From Pseudorasbora parva (taxonomy: Eukaryota > Chordata > Actinopteri > Cypriniformes > Gobionidae), in NCBI RefSeq assembly GCF_024679245.1, contig NC_090191.1, positions 35,297,451 to 35,361,450 of the forward strand: DNA of 64,000 nucleotides, read 5' to 3'. Below, piece by piece: positions 24,570-45,118 of the stretch. The notes below the pieces were generated by a model. That model had not been told where the DNA came from, did not search any database, and saw only the letters and a list, made by a program, of their open reading frames with translations. Numbering within the stretch: position 1 is the first letter of the stretch; every line of letters starts with the position of its first letter. The translations under genes and the position numbers were made by a program.

Positions 24570-24704
24570 TTGAAACACCATAGTTCCCTGGAGTTGGAAT
24601 TTTGGTCTAACTTGGAAGTTTCAGGAGCTGGAAATTCAATACTGACCAGGTGCATTGGAAGCCCCCTCCTGACCAAGGGGGCGTGAGAACATTATTCGCC
24701 CACG
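24570..24704 (+). other. adm2: adm2 exon 2, 5' untranslated part
   Basis: The acceptor tatgaacag ends at 24,569 after a pyrimidine-rich run (ttttccttcccttcctttta). The exon continues through the start codon to the donor at 24,781. No competing upstream ATG gives a longer frame into the signal peptide. Confidence 0.6.
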
Positions 24705-32160
<7,456 letters not shown>

Positions 32161-34915
32161 GTCTAGGGGGACGTCCGGCTAAAACTAAGACCAAGAAAAC
32201 AGCGTTACATGTATCTGTCCTGGTGTTTGTCTATTTTATTGCGATACTGCTGTAGTACTCTTTCCTGCTCTCTGCCTTGGTTTTCTGGAGTGTATACTGT
32301 GCCTTTTTGGACAGAAAGAACCTCTTGTTACTTGATTGCAAATTTTGAACTCAGTGCCTCTGAAACACTTTGACTTTGGCCTCTCATTTTATGGTACTCA
32401 AACAGATTCTTTATTTTGATATTGTCATCTTGTTAAATCTTCACATAAGAGATTATTCCGGGTTATGCCGCATTACATCCAGAATCATCTAAGGCTGTTA
32501 ACTTCTACACCACTGATCAAACCCGCTGAGCCTTTAATGTGGATTTCAACAAGGTGTGCAAATCGGATTTCTGTCAGTCTGAGGGCCGTGTGTTCGAAGA
32601 CTGAACTCCAGTGCTCTTTTAAGAAGAAAGCAGACTTTCTCTGATGGCTTCGGAGCTTGTTAAAGACCCCCATCTGATACCTTCTCACATGAATAGTTAC
32701 TGCAAGTTTGGCTTTAAATCTTGGGTTTTAAACAATGGCGAATTGTGAATTTACAAACACAGTGGTCTCTTGATTGAACCCGCAAACAATACAGTAGCAA
32801 TCGCCGCTGAATCCGGATTAACACATTGTTGCCTTTGCATGCTCTGTGTGGTCTGGCGCCTGGAATATTACACTTCACGTGATTTATAAAGTCACGAGAA
32901 TAAGTCATAATCCCCAAGGTCTCAGTTTCCAGTCTGACAGAATCCTGCTGGGCTTTGCCACATTTCATAAACAGAATCACGACTTTTCAGAGCATTCTTA
33001 AATTGTGGCTATAATTCACCCTTAGACACCCATAACCAAGGTTACAGCTCCATAACAGAGGACAAAACTAGCAGAAGGGCTATATGAAAACCATTTCTCC
33101 CATCTTGATTGCCAATGAAAAGTCACGATTTCCTTACCCTAATGTGGGTCAAAGTGTTCAATGGTGGGTTTGCACCCCATTGACTTGCATTGTATGGACA
33201 AAAACTATTCTTATTAAATTGTTAATATCATAAATGCCCTCAAAAATATCCTCAACACACACTGACTGGCATAATTTAAGCAATTCGCAAGCTCATTCTT
33301 GTAACTCTAATTAAAGATTCTAGTTATACCAAAATGTGAGGCGCGAGCGTGCCAAAGTCTTTCGGGAAAATGTCCTTCCAAAAACACTCTCTATCCGTGT
33401 CATGTATTTTAAGAATTCCCTTTTGTTATAATAATCATGTCTGAATACGTGGGTGGATACACACCAAAAATACCCAGCAGACATGGGAAAAGTAGCCGTA
33501 AAAACCAAGCAATTTAAAACTTTTAGAAACTTCTCCTGGCTTTTGGGGGTCTGTGGATGTTGGGGGGAATGCTGTGAGACATCAAAGTGCATGTCTGAGG
33601 ATTAAAATAGCAGGCGTAATCCTAAAAATCCTATTTAAACATCAAAAACTCAATTTCTACAGGGTGTCCAGACCAAACTCTCAGAAAGCATTAGGTTTCC
33701 CACTTTGTGGTTTGTATGTTAGGACAACTTGCTTTCAGATCGCTCCAGAAAGGCAGAGAACCGACCAAAAAACCTGAATTTACTTGATACCTTTCTGTTC
33801 ACACTATACTGTTATTCAGTGATCTTTTACTTTCACAAAGGCTTGAATTTCAGTTGGATTTGTTGGTGTTGATAACTGTAAAAGTCTTTCTCTTTGTCAT
33901 GGCTGATTCTAATGATGATAATAGGAAGTAGTAGTGATCGCTAGTGCTTTGGCGCTAATCTGCTCAAAGGCTCTCTATATATCCGACACCATTCTCTCTG
34001 CTGTAATCGATCTGATAAATGTCTCGTGACTGATCATTAAAAGGCTTTTAAACTGCTGAGAGCCTGGTTAATCTGTACTTTTTGTGTACATGCACAGGGA
34101 GAGCTTCATGTTGACTTATATATTGATCACATTCCTTTTTTTGACTATTTAACTCTCTATTTATTTATTGTCGGATGAGTTGTTGTGAACGTCTTGGTGA
34201 CATGGGTTGAAACGTAACAAGTGCGTCATCTGGCTCTGATCGTTCTTTGTACGCATGTGTTTTCGTGTGCTGCCCCCATGTATTGCGTGTTTCCATAACC
34301 TTTGGCCCACTTTGAAGCCTTACTTGATTCATTAAGAATAACACAAGCATTAGCTTTCACGCTAATTTGGATGAGCACTGGGCACAAAATGTCTTCATGA
34401 TGAAGGAACACAAAGAATGTTATGAATCTGTGACTTTTAAAGATGTCTGCGTGTGTGAGAGTGTGAACGTCATCCTGATCATGAGCTTAAAACTTAAAAT
34501 GTTTCAGTCGATACTATAGGTTAGATGTGTTGTTACTACCATGCGAAGCACTTTAAAGCAGGAGCATGTTTCTATGTTTGTCACTTGAACTTGAGTTTTG
34601 TGTTAAGGATTTGAGCAGGATCTGTATGAATGTATGTTAAAGGGTGTTAGCACACTGAGTAAGGACGAGGTCAGTATCATGTACACAATCTTTTGTGAAT
34701 CATATCATTAGGTTTGATATTTAAGTTAATGTATTTATGTTTGCATTTATGTATCTATGTCACCAAAGACGTTATTTATCACATACAGTGTTTTCTCACA
34801 CCTCAGAGTAGGTGGGTTCTAAAAAATATTATATTTTGGGAAGATAAAAAAATTAGTCTGTCACGCCCATACAATGTTCTTTTTTTGTCTGTGAAATAAA
34901 GCACTACACAGTAGT
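32161..34915 (+). other. Presumed adm2 3' untranslated region and downstream flank
   Basis: After the stop codon there is no recognisable coding DNA. An AATAAA signal at 34,895-34,900 (GTGAAATAAAGCACTA) is the clearest poly(A) signal and would give a UTR of about 2.7 kb. The transcript end is inferred, and earlier weak signals could be used instead. No repeat family was recognised with confidence in this stretch, which is unusual for the window. Confidence 0.4.
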
Positions 34916-35005
34916 GAGATGAAATCTGATGTGTCGTTCTCTTTTAAATGTGAACAGCGATTGTTTGTTACTTTGAAAGGACACACAGACGTCACAAAAC
35001 ACATA

Positions 35006-35310
35006 TTAAAGGGACAGTTCACCCAACAAATTCTGTCATCATTTATTCACCCTCAAGTTGTTCTAAACCTGTATGAATTTCTTTTTTCTGCTGAACACAA
35101 AAGATGATATTTTGAAGAATGTTGGTAATCAAACCATTAATGGTCCCATCCATATTTTTCTTCTTCTTCTGTACTATGGAAGTCAATAGGGACCAGTAAT
35201 TGTTCGATTACCAACATTCTTCAAAATATCTTCTCTTGAGAGTGGAATAGAACTGAACCAACATACAGGTTTGAGGGTGAATAAATGAAGAGTGAAGTAA
35301 CCCTTTGAAG
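35006..35310. repeat. Inverted-repeat hairpin MITE ('TTAAAGGGACAGTTCACCC' family)
   Basis: The left arm starts TTAAAGGGACAGTTCACCC and includes TTGAAGAATGTTGGTAATC. The right arm carries GATTACCAACATTCTTCAA and ends GTAACCCTTTGAAG. The two arms can pair over most of 300 bp with a small central loop. This is the hallmark of high-copy cyprinid MITEs of the Angel type (family name from memory). Confidence 0.75.
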
Positions 35311-35550
35311 GTGCACTAAGAAAATGCATCACAGTTTAAAAGTTTGGGGTTACTAAGATTTTTTTAATATAAAAACTTGAAAGAAAGATGCATTTATTAG
35401 ATCAAAAAGCTTCATATTTCTTTGTGGAATCCGCACATTATTAAATAAAGTATTAATTTTATCATTATTATTATTAAATTTTACTAACCCCAATTTTCTG
35501 AATTGTTGTATATCGATAAACATGATCAAAGTGATGTACAATCACATGGG

Positions 35551-35738
<188 letters not shown>

Positions 35739-37921
35739 ACCCAGATATCAAATCATATTCACTTTTAACAGATTTGCTTAAAATATAACTCAGGTCCTCT
35801 TGTCACCTTGTATTGCACTTAACATTAAGTTACATAACGCATGACCGCCAAATACTATTAGCAAATATGTGTGTCTGTCTGCAATATCTGTCCAAGCTTA
35901 TCTATTATCTTTATGAATCTAAAGAGCACTGGAACCGCTCGAACATATTCCTGTAACAAACTTTATTACACAACATTTCCCAATGCAAAATTCTGTGCTA
36001 ATAAACCAATGATGCCCCTTGGCATCAGACACAACAAGTTAAACATTAAAATGAAGTTAGAAAGCAAATAAAATGCTCGTACCCATATAAATTCACCACC
36101 AAATTTCCACTCAGACAGGAAAAGTTGGTTTCTAACGGAACCATTAATAAGTGACCATGCAGGCAACATCACATGCACCACGCAACTAACAGCTGTGCAG
36201 ACAGAAAAAGCAGGTCACTGTGAGATGGGTAAACCAGTCAGCTGATCATGCGATAGGGCGAACACAGTCAGCCGTCACAGGAAAAAATAATATTACTTGG
36301 TCATATGAAATGATCATATGAAACTGAAGAATGTTTAATACTGATAATCTGCGAAATAAATATTTCAAAAGTCTTTAAGTGCCCAGTTGTGGGTACAAAC
36401 AAACAAAATCTATTTTAATACAGAAAAAGGTATTAATGTTTCATTTTGGGCACAAAGTTTTCAAAAAGCTCAATGAGATTGCACGACCATCTCCTTCAAA
36501 TGCAATAGGGCCAACATACAAGTCCACCAATTGCATATGACCAAATTCTTATGTCATCTGACACCGTATACCTCTCATATCTGGGGACCAAGAGTGGGAA
36601 TGTTGGTGGTAATTTCAAGCCAGGATTGCATCATTCTTAACATGTGACTTATCAAACAGTTCTATTTTTATTCCTGTCACAGGTTCTCATAAAAGATGGC
36701 CAATTATGTTTAAAAGGTGAATTCCTGAGGCACTTCAAAATAAACAAATATCTAAAAGTTCAAGGTTACAGAGAGCTGACCTCTTTTAACCTTTCAATGA
36801 TGCTACGGGGTGTGTATGAAGTACACTTATGAGAAGCATTATAATATATAGCCCCAATATAACATTTATTTATGCCTACTGAAAATAGCTTTATTTAAAT
36901 AAAATAAAGGCAAGTGTAGGAAGGCCTTCAGCTATTTGTATTTTGATATTAATTAAGCAGGGGCATTCAAACAGTGTAATTTTATATTAATTATATAGTT
37001 TTTTAATATTTTAAATTAGCTTTTATTTTTATATTTTCAGTTTTTATTAGTTGTAGTTTATTTTATATTATTAATTCCACTATTATTAATTGTATTATTC
37101 ATTTATTATGGGTGTTTGTCATTTTATTTTTAAATATATTTAAATATTTTTATTCCAGTTAAGTTTAGTTCTTCAACATAAACTTATTTATTTAGTTATA
37201 ATAGAGAGGAAATATTCAGAAACAGATACACTGGGTACAATTATGCTGAGGAAATTTACCAAATCTGGCTTAAGAAATGAACAAATATTGTTCAAATGTA
37301 TTTATATATTATGGACTTCAGGGAAATCAGGGTGGTACCAGCTAAGTGTCCAAAGAAAATGAGTCAAATATAGACGCGCCTCATTTAACTAAAATCATCA
37401 GAACATGAACGCAGCATGCTGTATTTTGCAGTATTTCAGTAATTGGGTAATGGGTAATTATAGTCATTTGTATTTAAAAACCATCATCATTAACGATATA
37501 TCAGCAGCAACCAGCATGATTTTCCATGCTGTGGTTTATTATCACAGCATCCGAAGCTCAACATATGCTGCTCTTCTCAGCCAGGATCTCATAAGCTTCA
37601 CTGTGAATATAGGCACAATGTGTGGGAGGCCACTGAATGGAATTAGAAGTTTGCATACAGTCATTGTAAAAACTATAAGCTTGCCCAAACAAGCAGTCAT
37701 GCGCACGTGGCTGTCAATGCTAAAACCTTAGTTTGATCAGAAGTTTCGTTTTTGTGCACTGTTGTCAGTGTCCCAGTTGTGGGAACACTTGGCAAGCTTT
37801 TTTATACAGCCTTTTCCTCTATTATTTTTAGTAATCATCATAAATTAGTTGTCATTTGAAAGCTTAAACAATCAAAACTGTAATGAAATCGGACTTAGCA
37901 TTTTCATGAAAACAGTCCTTC

Positions 37922-39086
37922 AAAGGGGATCTGCGTTGTTTTAATGTTTCATGTGGTGCACTTTTAGTATATGGTCATAATTTAGAAATAAAATGCATTT
38001 CCCTACCCTGAGTCTAGTCCTCTGATTTAAAATGCTCTGAAGGGGCGTGTCTGCTGTGAGACTTCAGTGAAACGCCCACAGCTGTGATTGGCTGATATTT
38101 TGCATATGAATATGTGGAACACTCTTGAAAACTTTTAGAACATTCTTACTTTTACAGCTCTCAAGATTAACTAATCGTAAAATGTGTTGATTATGGCATT
38201 ATATTTAGATTGTGGTATGAAAGGTTGCATTGTATTATTACCAATAACAGATATGTTGAGCTCAAAAATGAAGCGATCTCGTCGTTGCAACTCAGTTTCT
38301 ACACACTAACTAAATGCTTTCATCATAACTAACAGTGCAAACACAATAAGAGATTAGTTGATTATTACGGGAGTTCCAGAACTCAGCGACTGGTGAACTT
38401 GTACTGTTTGATTGACAAGTTCAGCGATTGCAAAGGGAGTGTTCTTTGATCGCTTTCTACTTATAATTTAGTCACAGTTTAAATAACGGATTATTTTCAT
38501 CTTACTTAGAGAAACAATGTGAAGTTGATCGTTAAGTCATTGGTTTGGTTTACTGACACAAAGACAAAGAATATCTGACTGGGACATGAATCATTGATAT
38601 CAGAAATGAATGTCACAGATCAGGCATTAACACAGTTATACTTTACTGTCGAGTCCAAATGGCAAAAGTATGTTTGCAAAGCCTTTGCTGAAATTACGAC
38701 TGATTAACCAAAGAATCCTGAGTGAAATGTACCGCATACAAATAAAAAAATGCTCATCTGAGACATTCACATTGTTGAACATAAATCAAATAATCACGCA
38801 TTACGATCCCTTGGAAGGTAATGTTATTTCCATCCTGTATCACTTCTCTCCTCATCATCTCACTAACACACTAGTGGGCAAGGCCAAAGTTGCAATGTGT
38901 GAACCATTCACCTATCTATCACACATCCCACAACGAGTCATTCCATGGGCTTGGTAACAATGAAAGCTGCATTTGGACTAACAAGAACGTTTTCTGAAAC
39001 TTAGTTACAGGACATTCCAGTATGATAAACTCTTACACTGTATGTCAAAGACTTAAAAAAAAAAAAATCTCAGTTCATGACCCTCT
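37922..39086. mobile_element. Probable non-autonomous DNA element with 'AAAGGGG...TGACCCTCT' termini
   Basis: The left end is AAAGGGGATCTGCGTTGTTT. The right end, reverse-complemented, reads AGAGGGTCATGAACTGAGA. A second copy of the left end at 17,569 reads AAAGGGGTCATGAACTGTG, which bridges the two forms. Shared internal words are TTTCCCTACCCTGAGTCTAG here and TTTCTTACCCTGATTTTAG at 17.68 kb. No transposase was recognised; the 95-codon frame at 38,670 has no visible similarity. Confidence 0.45.
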
Positions 39087-40244
39087 AAATCCTTTTTGCG
39101 GGCAAATTATAATCAGCTTATATGGCTTTGATTTATGGCTTTGAACTTATAATCAATTTATGATAACATATGGCTTTGATTTTCAAGCAATTGTAGAGAC
39201 CAAATTATATTGTAAAATTGTATAAAAATTATTTTGGGGAACATATATTCACTATGAGTTTTGCCTCAATAAACTCCTTTTAATAGTTAGGTAGTCTAGT
39301 AATTGTAGGCTAGTTGTTAAATTTAGGTATGGGGTAGGATTATGGGATGTAAAATATGGTTATGAACAATAAGGCATTAATATGTGCTTTATAAGAATTA
39401 ATAAACGGCCAATATGCTAGTATATGCAAGTTAATAAGCAAGTTAATAGTGAGAATAGGTCCCAAAACTAAAATGTTACATGCTTTCACTGCAGCAATAA
39501 TCTGCAGTGTCTTTAAAAAGAGACTTGCTTTGTATTCATGAACTACAACCAATTAATCTCACATCTATGCCCAAAAAGTGGCTGACGGTTAACAGGTTAA
39601 GTAGTAAAAGGAAAGGTTACTAATAACCTCTTTAGAAAGATTGCAGAGTTCACCACCAGTGTCTTGACGCATTTGCAGAAGCAATGAACGTCACAGTCAT
39701 GTCAGCAGCTGTGGAGTTGTTCAGGCTGTAGTCTTAAAATAATGTTCGAGCCAATGGTTTTCCTCTAGAGCAGACTTTCGATTTATGAGTAAAATAATGG
39801 CTTCATGTGGTTAACATTATTTTAAAAAGACTTTCACACTCTGTTCTACAACATAAATTATACCGCAAAAGTTAATTCTCAAACTGTTCTTTAAAAAAGT
39901 TAGTTTCTATATAAGGACTATGTAGACCTACCAAATGATGCACTATGTACTAAACCATGTAGTGTATGAATTTTAAAAGGTTATTTTGTCATTCAACATC
40001 ATAATCGTGTAGAGACCCTTAAAGCTGCGACAGTTGAGTGCATGAAATATCATATAATCAACACTTTGGTGGTATCCGAAATCGCATACTTCCCTAGTTG
40101 GCAAAAAACAGTTTACATGTATACTACACACATTCATATGTGGCTGTATAAAGTAATTACTTATTTCTTTATTTATTTTTTCGCCAACTGCAAGTGTCCT
40201 TGTTCTATTTGGAATTTTCAGTGAGAACACACTCGCACTATTCA

Positions 40245-40410
40245 GCTGGGGCAGTACCCTTAAAAGGACAACTTTGTACCATTTTTACCACAAAAAGGTT
40301 CATAGTAGTACCTTAAGGTATACGCATTTGTACTCAAAGGTACTACTATGCACCTTTTGGGAGTAAAAAAGGTACAAAGATGTCATTTAAAGGGTAATGC
40401 CCCAGCGAAA
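40245..40410. repeat. Short palindromic MITE ('GGGGCAGTACCCTT')
   Basis: CTGGGGCAGTACCCTTAAAA with TTTGTACCATTTTT on the left is mirrored by AAAAAAGGTACAAA and AAAGGGTAATGCCCCAGC on the right. A central smaller inverted repeat (TAGTAGTACCTT / AAGGTACTACTA) sits inside. The whole block can fold into one long hairpin, and no coding potential is visible. Confidence 0.7.
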
Positions 40411-42459
40411 AGCTGTTGTACCCCTAAAAGTACAATTTTGACACCCTTTTTTTCTGTGTGTAGGCTACAAAACGTCATAGAATAACCAAGTGCTTAAAAA
40501 CACAAATTAGGACGCACTTTCTTGATCATCCCAGCTAACAGGAAATGTTCTCTTTAACTAACGATTTGGCAAGGTTCACAAATTTATGAGCAAACGTTCT
40601 TCCAGTGTTGTTCTTTAATAGCTAATTTTGTCAAAACATTAGCACAAAAACAGTCATGGAACATCTTTGTTGGACTAACATTTTTTAAATGTTCCAACTT
40701 GTTTAAAAAGTTTTAAAAAATGGATGCTTTGAATGTTGAGAGAACATTCCAAAATAACAACTTAATGGGAACATTAGAACAATGTTCTTGCAACATATTT
40801 TTGTTAGATGCCAAGAACTGATCTTTTTGATCAGAAAATTATATTTAAAATGCAAATTAACTACTTATTTTTAATTTGATCAAATAAAGCCACTTGTGTG
40901 GAGGTCATGTGACAATTATGCTGTACTAAACTATTTTAAACTGTAGTATTGTTTGTTTCACAATTTTTTTAATTTTATAAAGGCCTATGTAAATTCTTTA
41001 AGAATGTCAGGAAGATCCAGTAATTTAAAAAGAAAAGCATGCACCTCAGAAGTAGATTGAAACTAGCACACGAGTGTGAGAGGGTCTTGAGGAGTGCATG
41101 CTAAGACGCACTCTTCCTGAAGGTGATGTCATACAGTCTAGCCACGTGGGAACAAAGCCTGACTCTTAACACACACACACACACACAATCTCTCATCAGG
41201 ATTCTGAGCAGAGCTGAAGTGTTGGAATCATTCTGCATACGTGCAGCTTCACACGGGCAGGAATTCAGTCACCAGCAGCATATGGAAAAAACGACAAAAA
41301 AAAAAACCCAACAGCACAGGGCAGCTATTAATATTATTGCTTGAGTTGAATCCCCCCAAAAAATGAGGTTGGAAAGATTTGGTAGGATTTGGTTAGCATG
41401 GTTTGGTAATGACTAAACAATGGCCAAAACTTTCACCAGATGTTCTATATTGCTATAGATGTTTTGAGAAAAAATTTGTTTTGTTTTATAGTCAATACTA
41501 TTTTAGTGTTTCTACTTCAAATTTTCTCTTTTAACTTACCACTGTTCTGTCATTAATATAACTATACACATGGAACAAATGAGTTACGCAGTTTTAACAT
41601 TCTAGTAACTAAAATTAACTAACAAGAAAATCTGATTAATGAAGACAAATGTGGTAGTTTTAGCTATTAGTGGTATTCATTTTTTTTTCAGAACTCCGGA
41701 CTACTAAGAATATACGGGTTCATAATTAATGCAAGTAAAGAATAATGCAGAATTAATTCTAAAGTGAAGATCATGGTAACCCACTAGTAATGGGCCACAC
41801 GGAATCTGTGGAATTTGCGGAATGGTTTTAAATGTGTTACAAAGATCTAAGAATTTTGGAACTGGAAGCATTACAAATAAAATATAAAATATTCACTTTT
41901 ATTTAAGGTTTACAATACAACTCCAAATAGAACAACTTGTTTTTTAAACTAAGCTTAATCTATTTTATTGTAGGCTACATCCACTAAAAGCAAGTAAAAA
42001 TATTGCTTTATCAATTTTATTGTAGACAAATCATCAAATTAACAATTTCATATCATTCAACAATAGAGCAGTATAAATAAATACCTACCAAAGTAAATAA
42101 ATTAACTAATGTTAATAAATAAGTAATTTTTGTAGACTAATGACGTTTACTTAACCTCTCAGTGCATGTCGATTTTATCTTAGACATTTTAAAGTATCAC
42201 TCTCTCACCGAAATAAAATTGTGCAGTCTACTAATTAACCCTCACAATCACGCACAGGAAGTGTGTGCTTCTCAAATGATGGACACTACAATCTGAGGAA
42301 ATCTGCTCAGCTTTCTGCAGAATTCTGCGTGCACAGATTTCATGGGGGCCCATGGATTTGGTATAACACTTGAGTCATTGAATTACTTGTGTTATTTTAA
42401 ATCCATTGGAATGAATTACTGTATAAAAACCTTACAAAACCTCAAAAGTTTACAATGAC

Positions 42460-42870
42460 TGCTGTCATGACAATGGAGTTATCATGTTTTTCACTTTAGA
42501 ATACTGTTCCAAATAATAAAGTAGTTTCTTCTGAAGGATGTAGTAATACTCGAGTCATTACTATACAAAACATTTAAAAAGGTTAAGAGACACGTGAAGG
42601 CCAAGTGGTAACCCATTGGGAGCGATTGGGGGTTAGGTGCCTTGTTCAAGTATTGTTCAAGGGCACCTCAGTCATTTTCTGACAGTATTGAGAATCACAC
42701 CCACAACCTTCGGGTTGCCAGTCTGACTATCTAACCATTAGGCCATGAATGGTGACAATGACTTCAGTCATTACTAGGAGGTTATTATGCTTTTTACTTT
42801 AGAATACTATTCCAAATAATGAATTCCTTCTAAAGGATGTAGCAACACTTGAGTCATTAGTGGATTATAT
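42460..42870. repeat. Duplicated ~110-bp segment flanking a SINE-like insert
   Basis: Segment 42,460-42,560 and segment 42,755-42,865 share TTTAGAATACTRTTCCAAATAAT, CTTCTRAAGGATGTAG and CGAGTCATTA / TTGAGTCATTA in the same order. Between them lies the SINE-like block. Either a tandem pair received the insertion between its units, or a single unit was duplicated with the insert. Confidence 0.7.
42595..42752 (-). repeat. tRNA-derived SINE fragment, minus strand
   Basis: On the minus strand from about 42,747 it reads GGCCTAATGGTTAGATAGTC (A-box-like) and then CGAAGGTTGTGGGTGTGATT (B-box-like, with GGTTCGA mutated). A body with GGTGCCCTTGAACAATACTT and AAGGCACCTAACCCCCAATC follows. The spacing of the two boxes fits a pol III promoter. 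It is old: the B box is broken and no 3' tail is evident. Confidence 0.6.
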
Positions 42871-42969
42871 CTAACATTACCGGCAACAGTATTCTAAAGT
42901 ATTACCGCCATAAAAGAAGTTCTGAAAAATTGTATTCACTCTTTTCCATTTAATTGCAGTGAATTGGAA

Positions 42970-44110
42970 CAGTACAGTGACCACTGTAGGTGAAGTGAAT
43001 AACACTGATTATCTCTTCATCATGGCACCTGTTAGTGGGTGGGATATATTAGACACCAAGTGAACATTTTGTCTTTAAAGTTGATTTGTTAGAAGCAGGA
43101 AAAATGGCCAAGCGTAAGGATTTAAGTGAGTTTGAGTTTGGGCCAGATTGTGATGGCGACAATCTTCAAAACTGCAGCTCTTGTATGATGTTTCCCATTA
43201 TGCTGTGGTCAGTATCAACAGTGGTCAAAGGAAGGAACAGTAGTGAACTGGCGACAGGGTCATGGGTGGCCAAGGCTCATTGATGCATGTGGGGCCTGTG
43301 TGGTCTGATCAAACAGGCGAGGTACTGTAGCTCAAATTGTTCAAGACCCTGATAGAAAGGTAAATGGTAAATGGACTGCATTTATATAACGCTTTTAACA
43401 GACCCTATGGCCATGCATTTGTGGCTGCATATCTGCAGACCAGTGAGGGTGCACATGCTGACCCCTGTCTACCACCAAAAGCACCAACAGTGGGCACATG
43501 AGCATCAGAACTGGACCATAGGGTAATGGAATAAAGTGGTCTGGTCTGATGAATCATGTTTTCTTTTACATCATGTGGATGGCTGGATGTGTGTTACTTT
43601 CCTGGGGAACACATGGCTCCAGGATGCACTATGGGAGGAAGGCAAGCCAGCAGAGGCAGTGTGATGCTTTGGGCAATGTTCTGCTGGGAAACCTTGAGTA
43701 TCCCTTTGGACGGTACTTTGACACATCCGACCTACCTAAGTGTTGTTGCAGGCCATGTAGCCTACACCCTTTCATGGAAACGGTATTCGTTGGTGGCTGT
43801 GGCTTCTTTCAGCAGGATAATGCACCTGCCACAAAGCAAGAATGGTTTAAGGAGTACGACGAGTTTGAGGTGTTGACTTGGCCCCCGAACTGGCCAGATC
43901 TCAATCCAATCGAGAATCTGTTGGGATGTGCTGAATAAAAAAGTCTGATCCATGAAGGCAACTTACAGGACTTAAAAGATCTGCTGCTAACATCTTTGTG
44001 ACAGTTACCACAGCATCAGGGGTAGTGGAGTCCATCCCTCAACGGGTCCGCAAAAGGGGGACCCATAAAAAAAATTAGGAAGGTCATAATGTTACGCCTG
44101 ATCTGTGTAT
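42970..44110 (+). pseudogene. Degenerate Tc1/mariner element with transposase remnant
   Basis: The left terminal region (AGGTGAAGTGAATAACACTG, about 42,990) and right end (GGTCATAATGTTACGCCTGA, about 44,082-44,101) match Tc1-family termini. From 43,104 the frame reads MAKRKDLSEFEFG, the transposase N-terminus. After frameshifts the C-terminal part at 43,823-43,915 reads QQDNAPATK, EWFKEYDEFEVLTWPPN and WPDLNPIENL. QDNAP contains the second Asp, and PDLNPIE the third acidic residue, of the DDE catalytic triad. Multiple frame breaks make it non-functional. A foreign fragment replaces internal sequence near 43,363-43,425. Confidence 0.9.
43363..43425 (+). repeat. Fragment of another dispersed repeat embedded in the Tc1 relic
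   Basis: GGTAAATGGACTGCATTTAT, followed by ATAACGCTTTTAACAGACCC and TATGGCCATGC, is the start of a common teleost repeat, not Tc1 sequence. The Tc1 frame is recognisable up to GATAGAAAG and resumes at GCTGCATATCTGCAGACCAG. Part of the Tc1 sequence expected between these points is missing, so this looks like an insertion with deletion or gene-conversion-like replacement. Confidence 0.6.
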
Positions 44111-45083
44111 ATTTCAAGTCTTCAGAAGTGATGTGATAGCTGCCTTCAGTCCCTATTCACTGCATGTTCAAGAGAGACCACAGATTGAACACCACAATGC
44201 ACATTTCACAGTGCACAAAAGTCACACTTTAACCTCACAAAAAGGCTACACACGTCACTGTCCTTGTGTTCGAATGGTGAAACAAGCCTACGTGCCTGGA
44301 CAGCAGAATTTCTCCTAATCTTCAGGCATAGACTCAAGACTCGCCTTATCAAACAATACTTTGGACATACTTCAGAAGAAAAAAAAAAACGGTTGACTTC
44401 ATTTGTATTAACTTGTAGTAGTTTATTTCGTCATGCCTCCTTTTTCCCTGGCAGGAATTGCATGCTTACAAACTGAATTCCACTTTTTTGTGAAAGCTCT
44501 GCATCTCTTAAAACATCTTCATCTACACATAAGAGTCTTGTAGTCTAATCTTCAGAATAGCTTTAAGACAGCATGAAGTTCAAGTGCAAAATGAAGCTTT
44601 TGATTCATGATTGGAGCAGCCTGGCGATGCAGACAGTATTGCGTGATGATGTCAAAGAGCAAGAACCACCCTTGAACATTTACAGACTGTAAGTGGTGTG
44701 TGCACACACTGTATTTAGTATTATTTATACAGCATATAATAGCTTTTTTATATTTTCAGTTTTCATTTTGATTTTAGTTATGTGCTTTTGTCATTTTGTC
44801 GAAAATGCTCATTTTTAAAAGTTTTAGCAAAGGCAACACTGACACACATTTTGTTTTATCATATTTCATGGGGACTGTCTCCATATAATTCTGAACAAAC
44901 TGCAACCTATATTATATCCCCTTACTCTAACTGACCAACAGAAAACGTTCTGCATTTTTACATTTAGTCACTTAGTATGATTAAGCAGTTGTTCTCATGG
45001 GGACCAAAACTGTGCCCATATGGACAAGGATTTCAGATATTGCCATTTTTGTGTGGATGTTGTCCCTATAGGGTATACTTGAA

Positions 45084-45118
<35 letters not shown>

